Origin: WHSO01 sp963732875
Lineage (GTDB): Bacteria > Pseudomonadota > Alphaproteobacteria > SMXQ01
Length of the DNA: 64,000 bases
Reading direction: 5' to 3'
Assembly: GCA_963732875.1 (NCBI GenBank)
Contig: CAVTBD010000002.1
Span: 1,612,001-1,676,000 of the forward strand
Part shown: in pieces, positions 33,460 to 43,015 of the stretch
How the letters are laid out: each line of letters opens with the position of its first letter
How positions within the stretch are numbered: position 1 is the stretch's first letter
The notes under the pieces: model-generated
Databases searched by the model: none
What the model saw: only the letters and a program-made list of their open reading frames with translations
What the model was told of the DNA's origin: nothing
Translations under genes and position numbers: made by a program

Positions 33460-34959
33460 TCAGGCAAGGTAGCGCTCGGCGAGGTGGGCCTCGAACGCGG
33501 CCGGGTCGAGGGGCCTGCCGGTGGCCTCGGTCAGCAGCGCGCGCGTCGACAGCGACGAGCCCTTGCCGTGGACGTGCGCGCGCAGCCAGCCCAGCAGCGG
33601 CCGGAAGTCACCTTTCGACAGCGCCGCCGGGATTTCCGGCACCGCCGCGCACGCCGCCCGAAACAACTGGGCCGCGGTCATGGCGCCGAGCGTATAGGTC
33701 GGGAAATAGCCCCACGAGCCCGCGTACCAGTGGAGGTCCTGCAGACAGCCCTCGGCGTCGTTGGCGGGCACGATGCCGAGCAGATCCTTCATGCCGTCGT
33801 TCCAGGCGCCGGGCAGGTCATCGAGGGTGAGGTCGCCCGCGATCAGGGCGCGCTCCAGCCGGTAGCGCAGGATGACGTGGGCGGGGTACGTCACTTCGTC
33901 GGCGTCGACCCGGATCATCGAGCGCTCGACCCGGATGTAATGGGCGTGGATGTTGTCCGCGTCCCAGGCCGGGTCCGAGCCGCCGAAGGCATCGCGCATC
34001 AAGGGCGCCGCGAAGGCGATGAAGTCGCGCGAACGGCACGCCTGCATCTCGATCATCAGCGACTGGCTCTCGTGCACCGACATGCCGCGCGCCTCGCCCA
34101 CCGGCTGGTGGCGCCAGTCCCTGGGCAGGCCCTGGTCGTAGAGCGCGTGGCCGGTCTCGTGCAGCACGCCCATGATGCCGGGCATGAAGTCGTCGGCTTC
34201 GTAACGGGTGGTGAGGCGGATGTCGTCGGGCACGCCGCCGCAGAACGGGTGATGGCTCTCGTCCAGGCGCCCATGCCGGAAGTCGAAGCCGACCGCCTCC
34301 ATCAGGCGGCGGCACAGGACGCGCTGGGCGGGCAGCGGAAACGGTCCCGGCACCGGCACCGGATCGGGACGCGCGGCCTGGGCGGCCAGCGCCTTCTCGA
34401 GGAAGCCCGGCAGGAACGCCGCCAGCCGGTCGAACACCGGATCGATGTCGTCGGCGCGGCCATCGGGCTCGTAGCCGTCGAGCAGCGCGTCGTAGGGGTC
34501 GAGCCTGAGCGCGTCCGCCAGCATCGCCGCGCGCTCGCGCACCAGCCGCGCCACCTCGCGGAACGCCGGCAGGACCATGGCGTAGTCGGACTTGGCCTTG
34601 GCCTCGCGCCACAGCATCTCGCACCGGGCGTTGGCGTCGGACAGCGCCGCCACCAGCCTGCCGTCCACGGCGGTGGCCCGCAGCCAGCCGCGGCGCATCT
34701 CGGCGAGGTTCGCCTGCTGCCACGCATCCAGCGTGCCGTCGGCGGCGGCCGCGTCGAAGAAGTCGCCGAGTGCCGGTTCCGTCGCCATCTCGTGGGCCAC
34801 CACCTTGAGGGCGGCGAGCTGGCCCGCGCGCGCCTCGGCGCCGCCGTCGGGCATCATGGTCGCCATGTCCCAGTGCAGCAGTTCGACGACGTCGCGAAGC
34901 TTGGCGAGGCGCTCGAAGCGCGCTTCGAGCTCCCGGTATGGCGTTACAGGTGCGGTCAT
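33460..34959 (-). CDS. M32 carboxypeptidase (Taq type)
   Basis: The protein has 499 residues. The zinc-binding HExxH is HETGH (His267, Glu268, His271) in GVLHETGHALYDQG. LHWDMATMMPDGG near residue 28 and the C-terminal DLHWYAGSWGYFPTYTLGAM are family hallmarks. It removes C-terminal amino acids from peptides in the cytoplasm. The start overlaps the SURF1-family stop by four bases, placing this peptidase gene at the end of the cytochrome oxidase cluster. Confidence 0.93.
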   Translation of the reverse strand: MTAPVTPYRELEARFERLAKLRDVVELLHWDMATMMPDGGAEARAGQLAALKVVAHEMATEPALGDFFDAAAADGTLDAWQQANLAEMRRGWLRATAVDGRLVAALSDANARCEMLWREAKAKSDYAMVLPAFREVARLVRERAAMLADALRLDPYDALLDGYEPDGRADDIDPVFDRLAAFLPGFLEKALAAQAARPDPVPVPGPFPLPAQRVLCRRLMEAVGFDFRHGRLDESHHPFCGGVPDDIRLTTRYEADDFMPGIMGVLHETGHALYDQGLPRDWRHQPVGEARGMSVHESQSLMIEMQACRSRDFIAFAAPLMRDAFGGSDPAWDADNIHAHYIRVERSMIRVDADEVTYPAHVILRYRLERALIAGDLTLDDLPGAWNDGMKDLLGIVPANDAEGCLQDLHWYAGSWGYFPTYTLGAMTAAQLFRAACAAVPEIPAALSKGDFRPLLGWLRAHVHGKGSSLSTRALLTEATGRPLDPAAFEAHLAERYLA

Positions 34960-35684
34960 GCCCTCGGTCCGGGTCGGGTGGCGCGGCGCCGGCGTGAGAC
35001 CAGGACGATCACCACCAGCGCCACGGCCAGAGAATACCACGTGATGGCGTATTGCAGATGCTCGTCGCGGAGCGTGACCCGGGTACCGCCGCCCCTGGGC
35101 CAGCCCCCGGGGTTGGGGGTGGCGTCGGCCTCCAATACTACCGGCAGGGCCGGGCCGAGGCCCATGGCGCGGGCCATGGCCTTGATGTCGGCGGTGATCC
35201 AGAAGCCGCGCGCCGGGTCGTTGGGCGGCGTGAAATAGCCCGGCCCGGCGGGGATGCGGGCGATGCCGGCGACGGTGACGGTCCCCGGCACCTGGCCCTG
35301 CGCGCGCCTAGCGGGATCGGCGAGGTCGAGCGGCACCCAGCCGCGGTCGACCAGCACCACGTCGCCGTCCGGACGCACCAGCGGGGTCACCACGTCGACG
35401 CCGGCCTCGCCGTCGCGCACCCGGTTGGCGAGATGGAGCTCGTGGTCGTGGAGAAAATGCCCGGTGGCACGCACGTGGCGGTAGTCCCAGGGGCGTGGAT
35501 CGTCGATGCGCCCCGGCAGGGCGACGGCCGGGGCATGGATACGGGCCTCGATATGAGCGATCAGGGCGTGCTTCCAGGCGCGGCGCTCGAGCTGCCAGGT
35601 GCCGAGGCCGATCAGGGTCGCCAGCGCCGCCAGCACGGCGAGGTTGCCGATCCAGGACTTCACGCGGCGTGCACTAACGCTCAA
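34956..35684 (-). CDS. SURF1-family cytochrome oxidase assembly protein
   Basis: The protein has 242 residues with one membrane helix at each end (WIGNLAVLAALATLIGLGTW and WYSLAVALVVIVLVSRR) around a periplasmic beta domain, exactly the SURF1 layout. Conserved motifs are GTWQLERRAWK, VLVDRGWVP and the C-terminal DEHLQYAITWY. It helps insert heme a into subunit I. The start is read as TTG at 35684, overlapping the DUF983 gene end by eleven bases; a GTG at 35663 is an alternative. Confidence 0.88.
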   Translation of the reverse strand: MSVSARRVKSWIGNLAVLAALATLIGLGTWQLERRAWKHALIAHIEARIHAPAVALPGRIDDPRPWDYRHVRATGHFLHDHELHLANRVRDGEAGVDVVTPLVRPDGDVVLVDRGWVPLDLADPARRAQGQVPGTVTVAGIARIPAGPGYFTPPNDPARGFWITADIKAMARAMGLGPALPVVLEADATPNPGGWPRGGGTRVTLRDEHLQYAITWYSLAVALVVIVLVSRRRRATRPGPRA

Positions 35685-36051
35685 CCTCGCCCTTTCGATG
35701 ACGGTAATGAAGTGCGGCCATGACGCCCTTGAGCGGGCGCAGCATGGCGAGCGCGCCGCCCAGGATCAGCGGCGGCCAGATCACGGCATGGAGCCAGAAC
35801 GGCGGCTCGTAGCGCACCTCCACGAACAGGGCCGCGCCCACGACGACGAAGCCCAGGATCAGGATCACGAACACTGCCGGGCCATCGCCCTGCTCGAGCC
35901 GGGCGAGGTCCTCGCCGCACACGTCGCAGCGCGGTGCGATGGTCAGGAAGCCGGAATAGAGGCGGCCCTTGCCGCAGGCCGGGCAGCGGCACGCGAGCCC
36001 GGCGCGCCAAGGCGAGACGGACGGGCGCGGCGGCTCAGCCACGGCGTCCAT
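35674..36051 (-). CDS. DUF983 membrane protein
   Basis: The protein has 125 residues. Two Cys-x2-Cys pairs (CRCPACGKGRLYSGFLT and CDVCGED) form an N-terminal zinc-ribbon-like part, followed by two membrane helices (AVFVILILGFVVVGAALFVE and WPPLILGGALAMLRPLKG). DUF983 genes nearly always sit between ctaE and surf1 in alphaproteobacteria, so a part in oxidase assembly is inferred from position only. Confidence 0.85.
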   Translation of the reverse strand: MDAVAEPPRPSVSPWRAGLACRCPACGKGRLYSGFLTIAPRCDVCGEDLARLEQGDGPAVFVILILGFVVVGAALFVEVRYEPPFWLHAVIWPPLILGGALAMLRPLKGVMAALHYRHRKGEVER

Positions 36052-36066
36052 CCCGACACATGTTGG

Positions 36067-36882
36067 CTACCGGCCGCCCCACCAGTAGATGCAGAAGAAC
36101 AGGAACAGCCATACCACGTCGACGAAGTGCCAGTACCAGGCGGCCGCCTCGAAGCCGACGTGATGGTCGGGCTTGAAGTGGCCCTTCATGGCGCGCACCA
36201 GGCACACGATCAGGAAGGTGGTGCCGACGATCACGTGGAAGCCGTGGAAGCCGGTCGCCATGAAGAAGGTCGAGGCGTAGATGCCCGACTTGAAGCCGAA
36301 CGCGGCGTGGCTGTATTCGAACGCCTGGATGCAGGTGAACGAGAGGCCGAGCACGATGGTGAGCGCAAGGCCGCGGATCACGTCGCGGCGGTTGTTCTCG
36401 ATCAGCGCGTGGTGCGCCCAGGTCACGGTGACGCCCGAGGTCAGCAGGATCAGGGTGTTGAGGAACGGCAGCTCCCACGGGTCGAACGGCTTGAGGCCCT
36501 TGGGCGGCCACACGCCGCCGATGACAGCGCTCGGGGTGAGGCTGGCGTGGAAGAAGGCCCAGAAGAAGGCGGAGAAGAACATCACCTCGGAAGCGATGAA
36601 CAGCGCCATGCCGTAGCGCAGGCCGATGCGCACGATCGGGTTGTGGAAGCCGCGGCGCTCGCCCTCATTCACCACGTCCATCCACCAGCGCGCCATGGTG
36701 TAGAGAATCCCAACGAAGCCCGCCAGCATGACCCAGATCGGGCCGTCGTGCATGAACCAGACGGCGCCGCCCGCCAGCACGAGGGCCGACATGGCGCCGA
36801 CGATCGGCCACGGGCTCGGGTCCACCAGATGGTAGGGATGCTTGGGCGCGTGGCTGTCGTGCGCTGCGTGTGCGTTGCTCAT
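36067..36882 (-). CDS. ctaE: Cytochrome c oxidase subunit III
   Basis: The protein has 271 residues with seven membrane helices. HPYHLVDPSPWPIVGA at the start, EVMFFSAFFWAFFHASL near residue 110 (with the conserved carboxylate) and GFHGFHVIVGTTFL near 220 are the family motifs. The last helix pair ends FVDVVWLFLFFCIYWWGGR. Subunit III stabilises proton uptake into the D channel. The 142 bases upstream (36883-37024) hold no gene, although many relatives carry ctaG there. Confidence 0.95.
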   Translation of the reverse strand: MSNAHAAHDSHAPKHPYHLVDPSPWPIVGAMSALVLAGGAVWFMHDGPIWVMLAGFVGILYTMARWWMDVVNEGERRGFHNPIVRIGLRYGMALFIASEVMFFSAFFWAFFHASLTPSAVIGGVWPPKGLKPFDPWELPFLNTLILLTSGVTVTWAHHALIENNRRDVIRGLALTIVLGLSFTCIQAFEYSHAAFGFKSGIYASTFFMATGFHGFHVIVGTTFLIVCLVRAMKGHFKPDHHVGFEAAAWYWHFVDVVWLFLFFCIYWWGGR

Positions 36883-37024
36883 GGATGTTTACCCCCGGCT
36901 CCTTACGTCACGTTCCAAGGTTCAAATGTTTCCCGTGCCATGGCCGGAACGGCGCGGGTTTCGCGCCGCGCCGTCGTTTGGGCGCGGAAGAAAGTATAGG
37001 ACAGGACGATACGGCGGCGCGCCA

Positions 37025-37189
37025 TCAGTGGCCCCCGCTCATCTTCACGATGCTGATGACGTAGAACAGGATCACGAGGCCACCGAGCACCGCCAGCAGC
37101 GCGTAGTTGCGCGCGCGCCGCCTGCGCTCGAGCTCGGACGGCTCGTCGCGTTCGTCCTCATGGCCCGTGGGACGGTCGGCGGCCATCAT
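37025..37189 (-). CDS. coxF: CoxF-like small membrane protein
   Basis: The protein has 54 residues: a charged N-terminal half (DERDEPSELERRRRARN) and one membrane helix (YALLAVLGGLVILFYVISIV) ending KMSGGH. The size, the R-rich stretch before a single helix and the FYVISIVK end match the small CoxF protein that follows ctaB in alphaproteobacterial oxidase operons. Its function is unknown. The ATG overlaps the ctaB stop by four bases. Confidence 0.75.
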   Translation of the reverse strand: MMAADRPTGHEDERDEPSELERRRRARNYALLAVLGGLVILFYVISIVKMSGGH

Positions 37190-38121
37190 GCCAGCCCCCG
37201 CGCGGCGCCCGTCAGCAGCGCGTCGGCGATCACCAGCGCGAACAGCAGGAACAGATAGAGGATCGAATAGGCGAACAGCGCCTTGGCGGCGCGGTCGCTG
37301 CCCTGGCGCCAGACGTTGACGGCGCCGGCCAGGAACAGGAGGCCGAGGAACGCCGCCGGCAGGCCGTAGATCATGGAGACGAGATGCAGCGCCCAGGGGG
37401 CGAGCGTCAACGGCACCAGTATCAGGGAATAGATCAGGATCTGGCGCCGGGTCTCGCGCGCGCCCGCCACCACCGGCAGCATCGGCACGCCGACCTTGGC
37501 GTACTCGCCCGCCTTGTAAAGCGACAGCGCCCAGAAGTGCGGCGGCGTCCAGAAGAAGATGATGGCGAACAGCAGCACCGGCAGGACGGTGATGTCGCCG
37601 GTCACGGCGGCCCAGCCGATCATCGGCGGGAACGCGCCGGCGGCGCCGCCGATGACGATGTTCTGCGGCGTGCGGCGCTTGAGCCAGACGGTGTAAACGA
37701 ACACGTAGAAGGCGATGGTGACGGCGAGGATCACCGCCGCGAGCCAGTTGATGGCAAGTCCCATCAGCGCGACCGAGCCGACCGCGAGCGTCACGCCGAA
37801 GCCGAGCGCCGTCGCAGGGTCCATGCGGCCCGCCGGCAGCGGCCGGTTGCGCGTGCGCGCCATACCGGCGTCGATGTCGCGGTCGTACCACATGTTGATG
37901 GCGCCCGACGCCCCGGCACCGACGGCGATGCACAGCAGCGCCACCGCAGCCAGCACCGGATGGAGCGTGCCCGGGGCGGCCACCAGCCCGGCGAGGCCGG
38001 TGAACACCACGAGCGACATCACCCGCGGCTTCAAGAGCGCGACGAAATCGGACACGGAAGGGGCGAACACGCCGCCCTCCGCAACCACCGCGCCCTTGAT
38101 GGGCATGGCCGTTTCCGACAC
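37186..38121 (-). CDS. ctaB: Protoheme IX farnesyltransferase
   Basis: This is a 311-residue UbiA-superfamily enzyme with about nine helices. The first aspartate-rich motif is NMWYDRDIDAGMARTRNRP (Asn76, Asp80, Asp84), and the second lies in ALSLYKAGEYAKVGVPMLP. It adds the farnesyl tail to heme b to give heme o, the first step to heme a for subunit I. It lies 27 bases downstream of ctaD. Confidence 0.95.
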   Translation of the reverse strand: MSETAMPIKGAVVAEGGVFAPSVSDFVALLKPRVMSLVVFTGLAGLVAAPGTLHPVLAAVALLCIAVGAGASGAINMWYDRDIDAGMARTRNRPLPAGRMDPATALGFGVTLAVGSVALMGLAINWLAAVILAVTIAFYVFVYTVWLKRRTPQNIVIGGAAGAFPPMIGWAAVTGDITVLPVLLFAIIFFWTPPHFWALSLYKAGEYAKVGVPMLPVVAGARETRRQILIYSLILVPLTLAPWALHLVSMIYGLPAAFLGLLFLAGAVNVWRQGSDRAAKALFAYSILYLFLLFALVIADALLTGAARGLA

Positions 38122-38148
38122 CGCCGTCTCCCGCCGCGCGCCCCGGTC

Positions 38149-39744
38149 CTACTGGACCCGAGGCAGTTCTTCAAACGTGTGGAACGGCGGCGGGCTGGAG
38201 ACGGTCCATTCCAGCGTGGTCGCGCCCTCGCCCCACGGGTTGGCGCCGACGCGCTCCTTGGTAGTGAAGGTGCGCAGCACGCCGAGCAGGAACACCAGCA
38301 CGCTGATGCCGGCGATGTAGGCGCCGATCGAGGCGACGTGGTTCCAGCCGGCGTAGGCGTCGGGGTAGTCCGGGATACGGCGCGGCATGCCGGCGAGGCC
38401 GAGGAAGTGCATCGGGAAGAACGTCAGGTTGACGCCGATGAACATCAGCCAGAAGTGCAGCTTGCCGAGGAACTCCGGATAGGGACGGCCGCTCATCTTC
38501 GGGATCCAGTAATAGTAGCCCGCGAAGATGGCAAACACGGCGCCAAGCGACAGCACGTAGTGGAAGTGCGCCACCACGTAGTAGGTGTCGTGCAGCGAGA
38601 TATCGATGCCGGCATTGGCCAGCACGACGCCCGTGACGCCGCCGATGGTGAACAGGAAGATGAAGCCGATCGCGAACAGCATCGGCGTCTTGAAGCTGAT
38701 CGAGCCGCCCCACATGGTGGCGATCCACGAGAATATCTTCACGCCCGTGGGGACGGCGATCACCATGGTCGCTGCCACGAAGTAGGCGCGCGTGTCGACG
38801 TCGAGGCCGACCGTGTACATGTGGTGCGCCCACACGATGAAGCCGACGAAGCCGATCGCCACCATGGCGTAGGCCATGCCGAGGTAGCCGAACACCGGCT
38901 TCTTGGAGAAAGTGGAGACCACCTGGCTGATGATGCCGAAGCCCGGCAGGATCAGGATGTAGACCTCGGGGTGGCCGAAGAACCAAAACAGGTGCTGGAA
39001 CAGGACCGGGTCGCCGCCGCGCGACGCGTCGAAGAACGCGGTGCCGAAGTTGCGGTCGGTGAGCAGCATGGTGATGCCGCCCGCCAGCACCGGCAGCGAG
39101 AGCAGAAGCAGGAACGCGGTCACCAGCACCGACCACACGAACAGCGGCATCTTGTGGAGCGTCATGCCCGGCGCGCGCATGTTGAAGATCGTCGTGATGA
39201 AGTTGATCGCGCCCAGGATCGAGGAGGCGCCCGCGAGGTGCAGGCTCAGGATCGCCATGTCCACCGAGGGCCCGGGATGACCGAGGGACGACGACAGCGG
39301 CGGGTAGATGGTCCAGCCGGTGCCCGCGCCGCCGCCGACGAAGGCGGAGCCGAGCAGCAGCAGGATCGAGGGGATCAGCAGCCAGAACGAGATGTTGTTC
39401 ATGCGCGGGAACGCCATGTCGGGCGCGCCGATCATGAGCGGCACGAACCAGTTGCCGAAGCCGCCGATCATCGCCGGCATGACCATGAAGAAGATCATCA
39501 GGAGGCCATGGGCGGTGACGATCACGTTGTAGAGCTGGTGATCGGTGCCGAAGATCTGCATGCCGGGCTCCTGGAGCTCGGCGCGGATGGCCATCGAAGC
39601 GAGGCCTCCGATCACCCCCGCGCATACGGCGAAGATCAAGTACATCGTGCCGATGTCCTTGTGGTTGGTGGAATATAACCACCGTTTGATGCCGTAGGGG
39701 GTGTGACCGTGGTCGTGGCCCGCAGCCGTCGTATGGTCGCTCAT
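38149..39744 (-). CDS. ctaD: Cytochrome c oxidase subunit I
   Basis: The protein has 531 residues with twelve helices. RWLYSTNHKDIGTMYL opens the protein. FWFFGHPEVYILILPGFG (about residue 250) holds the cross-linked His-Tyr pair of the heme a3-CuB centre, and HDTYYVVAHFHYVLSLGAVF (about 390) the heme a and a3 histidines. The K- and D-channel residues fit A1-type, aa3 oxidases. It reduces oxygen to water at the end of the aerobic chain. Confidence 0.97.
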   Translation of the reverse strand: MSDHTTAAGHDHGHTPYGIKRWLYSTNHKDIGTMYLIFAVCAGVIGGLASMAIRAELQEPGMQIFGTDHQLYNVIVTAHGLLMIFFMVMPAMIGGFGNWFVPLMIGAPDMAFPRMNNISFWLLIPSILLLLGSAFVGGGAGTGWTIYPPLSSSLGHPGPSVDMAILSLHLAGASSILGAINFITTIFNMRAPGMTLHKMPLFVWSVLVTAFLLLLSLPVLAGGITMLLTDRNFGTAFFDASRGGDPVLFQHLFWFFGHPEVYILILPGFGIISQVVSTFSKKPVFGYLGMAYAMVAIGFVGFIVWAHHMYTVGLDVDTRAYFVAATMVIAVPTGVKIFSWIATMWGGSISFKTPMLFAIGFIFLFTIGGVTGVVLANAGIDISLHDTYYVVAHFHYVLSLGAVFAIFAGYYYWIPKMSGRPYPEFLGKLHFWLMFIGVNLTFFPMHFLGLAGMPRRIPDYPDAYAGWNHVASIGAYIAGISVLVFLLGVLRTFTTKERVGANPWGEGATTLEWTVSSPPPFHTFEELPRVQ

Positions 39745-39763
39745 GACTGCCCTCTCACTTAAA

Positions 39764-40660
39764 TCAGTTGCCCGCCGCGGACGGGACCGCGGAACGCGCG
39801 AGTTTGACTTGCTCTGGCTTGGACGGCGCGTCGGCGGCCGCCTTCTTGGTCTTGGCCGCGACCCACTTCTGGAACTCGGCCTTGGAGACCGCCTCCACGG
39901 CGATCGGCATGAAACCGTGGTTGATGCCGCACAGCTCCGAGCACTGGCCGTAGTAGACGCCCGGCTTCTCGACCCGGAACCAGGTCTCGTTGAGGTGGCC
40001 CGGATTGGCGTCGGTCTTGACGCCGAAGGCCGGCACCGCCCAGGAGTGGATCACGTCGTCGGAAGTGATCAGCACGCGCACGTTGGTGTTGACGGGAACG
40101 ACCACGCGGTTGTCGACTTCGAGCAGGCGCTTCTGGCCGGGCTTGAGCTGATCGGACGGGATGATCAGGCTGTCGAAGGCGATCTTGCCGTTGTCGGGAT
40201 ATTCGTAGGACCAGTACCACTGGTGGCCGGTGACCTTGAGGGTCATGTCGGGCTTTGACGTGCGGTCCATGAAATAGAGCAGCTTGAACGACGGGATGGC
40301 GATGCCCACCAGGATCATGATCGGGAGCACGGTCCACAGCACCTCGACCAGGGTGTTGTGGGTGGTGCGGGACGGCGTCGGGTTCGACTTCGCGTTGAAA
40401 CGCACCATGACGTAGACCAAGAGCCCCAGCACGAACACCGCAATCAGGGTGATGATGATCAGGACGACGTGGTGAAACTCGTGAATCCGCTCGGCCACCG
40501 GTGTCACCGCCGGCTGGTAGCCGAGTTCCCAGGCATTGGCCGCTTCCTTGGGCTCCTTGGGCAGCGCCTGAGCCAGGGCCGGCGCGAACATGCCGACGAG
40601 CAGCCCCGCAGCCCCGGCGGAAACGGCCAAGGCCGATGCAAGTATCCGGTTGAACCGCAT
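39764..40660 (-). CDS. ctaC: Cytochrome c oxidase subunit II
   Basis: The protein has 298 residues: a signal peptide (to about residue 30), two membrane helices and a cupredoxin domain. CuA ligands are His205, Cys240, Glu242, Cys244, His248 and Met251 in YYGQCSELCGINHGFM. The aromatic patch GHQWYWSYEYPD takes electrons from cytochrome c. No C-terminal cytochrome c domain is fused, so this is an aa3, not caa3, enzyme. It is the first gene of the cluster; the 271 bases upstream (40661-40931) hold no gene and probably the promoter. Confidence 0.96.
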   Translation of the reverse strand: MRFNRILASALAVSAGAAGLLVGMFAPALAQALPKEPKEAANAWELGYQPAVTPVAERIHEFHHVVLIIITLIAVFVLGLLVYVMVRFNAKSNPTPSRTTHNTLVEVLWTVLPIMILVGIAIPSFKLLYFMDRTSKPDMTLKVTGHQWYWSYEYPDNGKIAFDSLIIPSDQLKPGQKRLLEVDNRVVVPVNTNVRVLITSDDVIHSWAVPAFGVKTDANPGHLNETWFRVEKPGVYYGQCSELCGINHGFMPIAVEAVSKAEFQKWVAAKTKKAAADAPSKPEQVKLARSAVPSAAGN

Positions 40661-40931
40661 TCTTTTTTTCCCGTCTGAATTCAGCTGAAAATGTACCCAA
40701 ACTTTGAAGGGGTATTTCCCTCAAGCACGCGCAAACTACACCACGGAACCGGGGGGAAACAACCGAAACCTGGCGTTTTCGCAAGATTGTGGCGTGTCTC
40801 CGGAACCCGCGCAACGACAGGCACTTGGCGACGCTCCCGGGGTACCGCCCGCTCGCGGCAATGTGATGGGTGGACGGATGCAGACGGCGTTACCATCGCG
40901 CCTCTTCGATCATGCCACAGGAGGCCCTCCC

Positions 40932-41468
40932 ATGATCGCGTCTCGCGTTTCCCGAAAGTTCCTGCGCGCCCGGCGCCTCGCCGTGCCGATCCTTGCCGCC
41001 GCCGTCGCCCTGCCGCTGGTGCTTTCCGCCGGCCCCGCCCGCGCCATCGGCGGCTTCGAGGACCAGCCCACCAAGTCCGACATCAACCGCGACAAGTACC
41101 AGAGCGCCAAGCAGGCAATCGACGCCGGGCACTACGGCGACGCCATCGCCCTCCTCAACGAGGTGCTCAAATCCGAACCCAGGAACGCCAACGCCTGGAA
41201 CCTGCTCGCCTATTCCAACCGCAAGCAGGGCCGTTTTGACGATGCGCTCGCGTTCTACCGCAAGGCGCTGGCGATCGAGCCCGACCACCGGGGGGCGCAC
41301 GAGTACCTGGGCGAGCTTTATCTCGACAAGGGCGACCTGCCATCCGCCGAGAAGGTCCGGGCCGAGCTCAAGGACATCTGTACGTTCGAGTGCGACGAGC
41401 TCGAGGACCTCGACAAGGCCATCGCCTCGTTCAAGGCGGGCAAGTGGAAGGCCAACGGCTCCTGGTGA
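40932..41468 (+). CDS. Secreted TPR-repeat protein
   Basis: The protein has 178 residues. A signal peptide (LAVPILAAAVALPLVLSAGPARA) precedes two to three tetratricopeptide repeats, for example YQSAKQAIDAGHYGDAIALL and NAWNLLAYSNRKQGRFDDAL. The last repeat is followed by a Cys pair (CTFECDEL) that could form a disulfide. TPR domains bind partner proteins; the partner is unknown, and the periplasm is the expected site. AGGAGG seven bases before the ATG at 40932 decides the start over upstream in-frame codons. It is divergent from ctaC. Confidence 0.8.
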   Translation: MIASRVSRKFLRARRLAVPILAAAVALPLVLSAGPARAIGGFEDQPTKSDINRDKYQSAKQAIDAGHYGDAIALLNEVLKSEPRNANAWNLLAYSNRKQGRFDDALAFYRKALAIEPDHRGAHEYLGELYLDKGDLPSAEKVRAELKDICTFECDELEDLDKAIASFKAGKWKANGSW

Positions 41469-41563
41469 CGGTGCGGCTCCTGGTGACGGCACGGCACCGG
41501 GTGGCGGCGGGCCGTCGGCTTCCTATATTGTAGGGGTACCCTGATCCTGCCCGGGAAGCCGCC

Positions 41564-42997
41564 ATGTCCGACATCGAGACCGCCGACAAACTGTTCTTCA
41601 ACCGCGAGGGCCTGACCCGCCCGGGCGCGGAGCGTGCGCTCGAACGCGCGCTGCACAAGGCCGACGATGGCGAGTTGTTCCTGGAATACGCGGTCTCGGA
41701 GAGCTTCGCCTGGGACGATGGCCGGCTGCGCGCCGCCAATTTCGACACCTCCCAGGGCTTCGGGCTGCGCGCCATCGCCGACGAGGCGACCGGCTACGCC
41801 CACGCCTCGGAGCTGTCGGACGCGGCGATCGCGCGTGCGGCCGACACGGTCGCGGCGGTGACGCGCGGCCACGACGGCACCCTGGCCGCCCCGCCGCCCG
41901 GCACCAACCGCACCCTCTATGGCGAGATCAATCCGCTCGCCGAGGTCGAATTTGCCGCCAAGACAAAATTGCTCGCCGACATCGACGCCTATCTCCGCGC
42001 CCGGGACCCGCGCGTGCGCCAGGTCATGGTGTCGCTCACCGGCGAATGGCGCGTGGTCGAGATCCTGCGCGCCGGCGGCGAGCGCGTCGCCGACGTCCGC
42101 CCGCTGGTGCGCCTCAACGTCTCGGTGGTGGCGGGCGACGGCGACAACCAGGAGACCGGCAGCTTTGGGACCGGCGGGCGCGAGGGCTACGGTCGCTTCA
42201 TCGCCGCCGAAAGCTGGCGCCACGCCGCCGACGAGGCGCTGCGCCAGGCACTGGTCAAGCTCGGCGCCGTGCCCGCACCCGCGGGCGAGATGGAAGTGGT
42301 GCTCGGGCCGGGCTGGCCCGGTATCCTCTTGCACGAGGCGATCGGCCACGGGCTCGAGGGCGACTTCAACCGCAAGAAGACCTCGGTGTTCTCGGGGATG
42401 CTCGGCCAGCGCGTCGCGGCACCCGGCCTCACCGTGGTGGACGACGGCACCATCGCCGACCGGCGCGGATCGCTCACGGTCGATGACGAGGGCACGCCCA
42501 CCTCCGCCACCACGCTGATCGAGGACGGCATCCTGGTCGGCTACATGCAGGACCGCATGAACGCGCGCCTGATGGGCATGAAGCCGACCGGCAACGGCCG
42601 GCGCCAGGACTTCGCCCATCGGCCCATGCCGCGCATGACCAACACCTACATGCTGAACGGCAGTCACGGAAAGGACGAGATCGTCGCCAGCGTGAAGAAG
42701 GGCCTCTATGCCGTCAACTTCGGCGGCGGTCAGGTCGACATCACGTCGGGCAAGTTCGTGTTCTCGGCCTCCGAGGCCTACCTGATCGAGGACGGGAAAA
42801 TCGGCCCCGCGGTCAAGGGTGCGACGCTGATCGGCAACGGCGCCGACGCGCTCACGCGCATCACCATGGTCGGTAACGACATGGCGCTCGATCCCGGCAT
42901 CGGCACCTGCGGCAAGGACGGCCAGGGCGTGCCGGTCGGCGTCGGCCAGCCGACGCTCAAGATCGCCGCGCTCACGGTCGGCGGCACCGCCGCCTGA
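41564..42997 (+). CDS. tldD: Metalloprotease TldD
   Basis: The protein has 477 residues. The TldD-only zinc motif HEAIGH (His257, Glu258, His262) is in ILLHEAIGHGLEGD. The cysteine ligand that completes the site is expected in GTCGKDGQGVPVGVGQP near the C-terminus. TldD works as a heterodimer with TldE (PmbA), which lacks the metal site and is encoded at 53916. The pair trims unstructured peptides and matures modified peptides such as microcins. The stop is followed by a GC break into the AT-rich Mrr-like gene. Confidence 0.94.
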   Translation: MSDIETADKLFFNREGLTRPGAERALERALHKADDGELFLEYAVSESFAWDDGRLRAANFDTSQGFGLRAIADEATGYAHASELSDAAIARAADTVAAVTRGHDGTLAAPPPGTNRTLYGEINPLAEVEFAAKTKLLADIDAYLRARDPRVRQVMVSLTGEWRVVEILRAGGERVADVRPLVRLNVSVVAGDGDNQETGSFGTGGREGYGRFIAAESWRHAADEALRQALVKLGAVPAPAGEMEVVLGPGWPGILLHEAIGHGLEGDFNRKKTSVFSGMLGQRVAAPGLTVVDDGTIADRRGSLTVDDEGTPTSATTLIEDGILVGYMQDRMNARLMGMKPTGNGRRQDFAHRPMPRMTNTYMLNGSHGKDEIVASVKKGLYAVNFGGGQVDITSGKFVFSASEAYLIEDGKIGPAVKGATLIGNGADALTRITMVGNDMALDPGIGTCGKDGQGVPVGVGQPTLKIAALTVGGTAA

Positions 42998-43015
42998 AAA
43001 ACAAAGGCCTGAATT

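Noticed and set aside
37384..39678. 764-codon plus-strand frame across ctaB and ctaD
   Set aside because: Antisense to two certain membrane-protein genes; His/Arg/Asp-rich with no domain.
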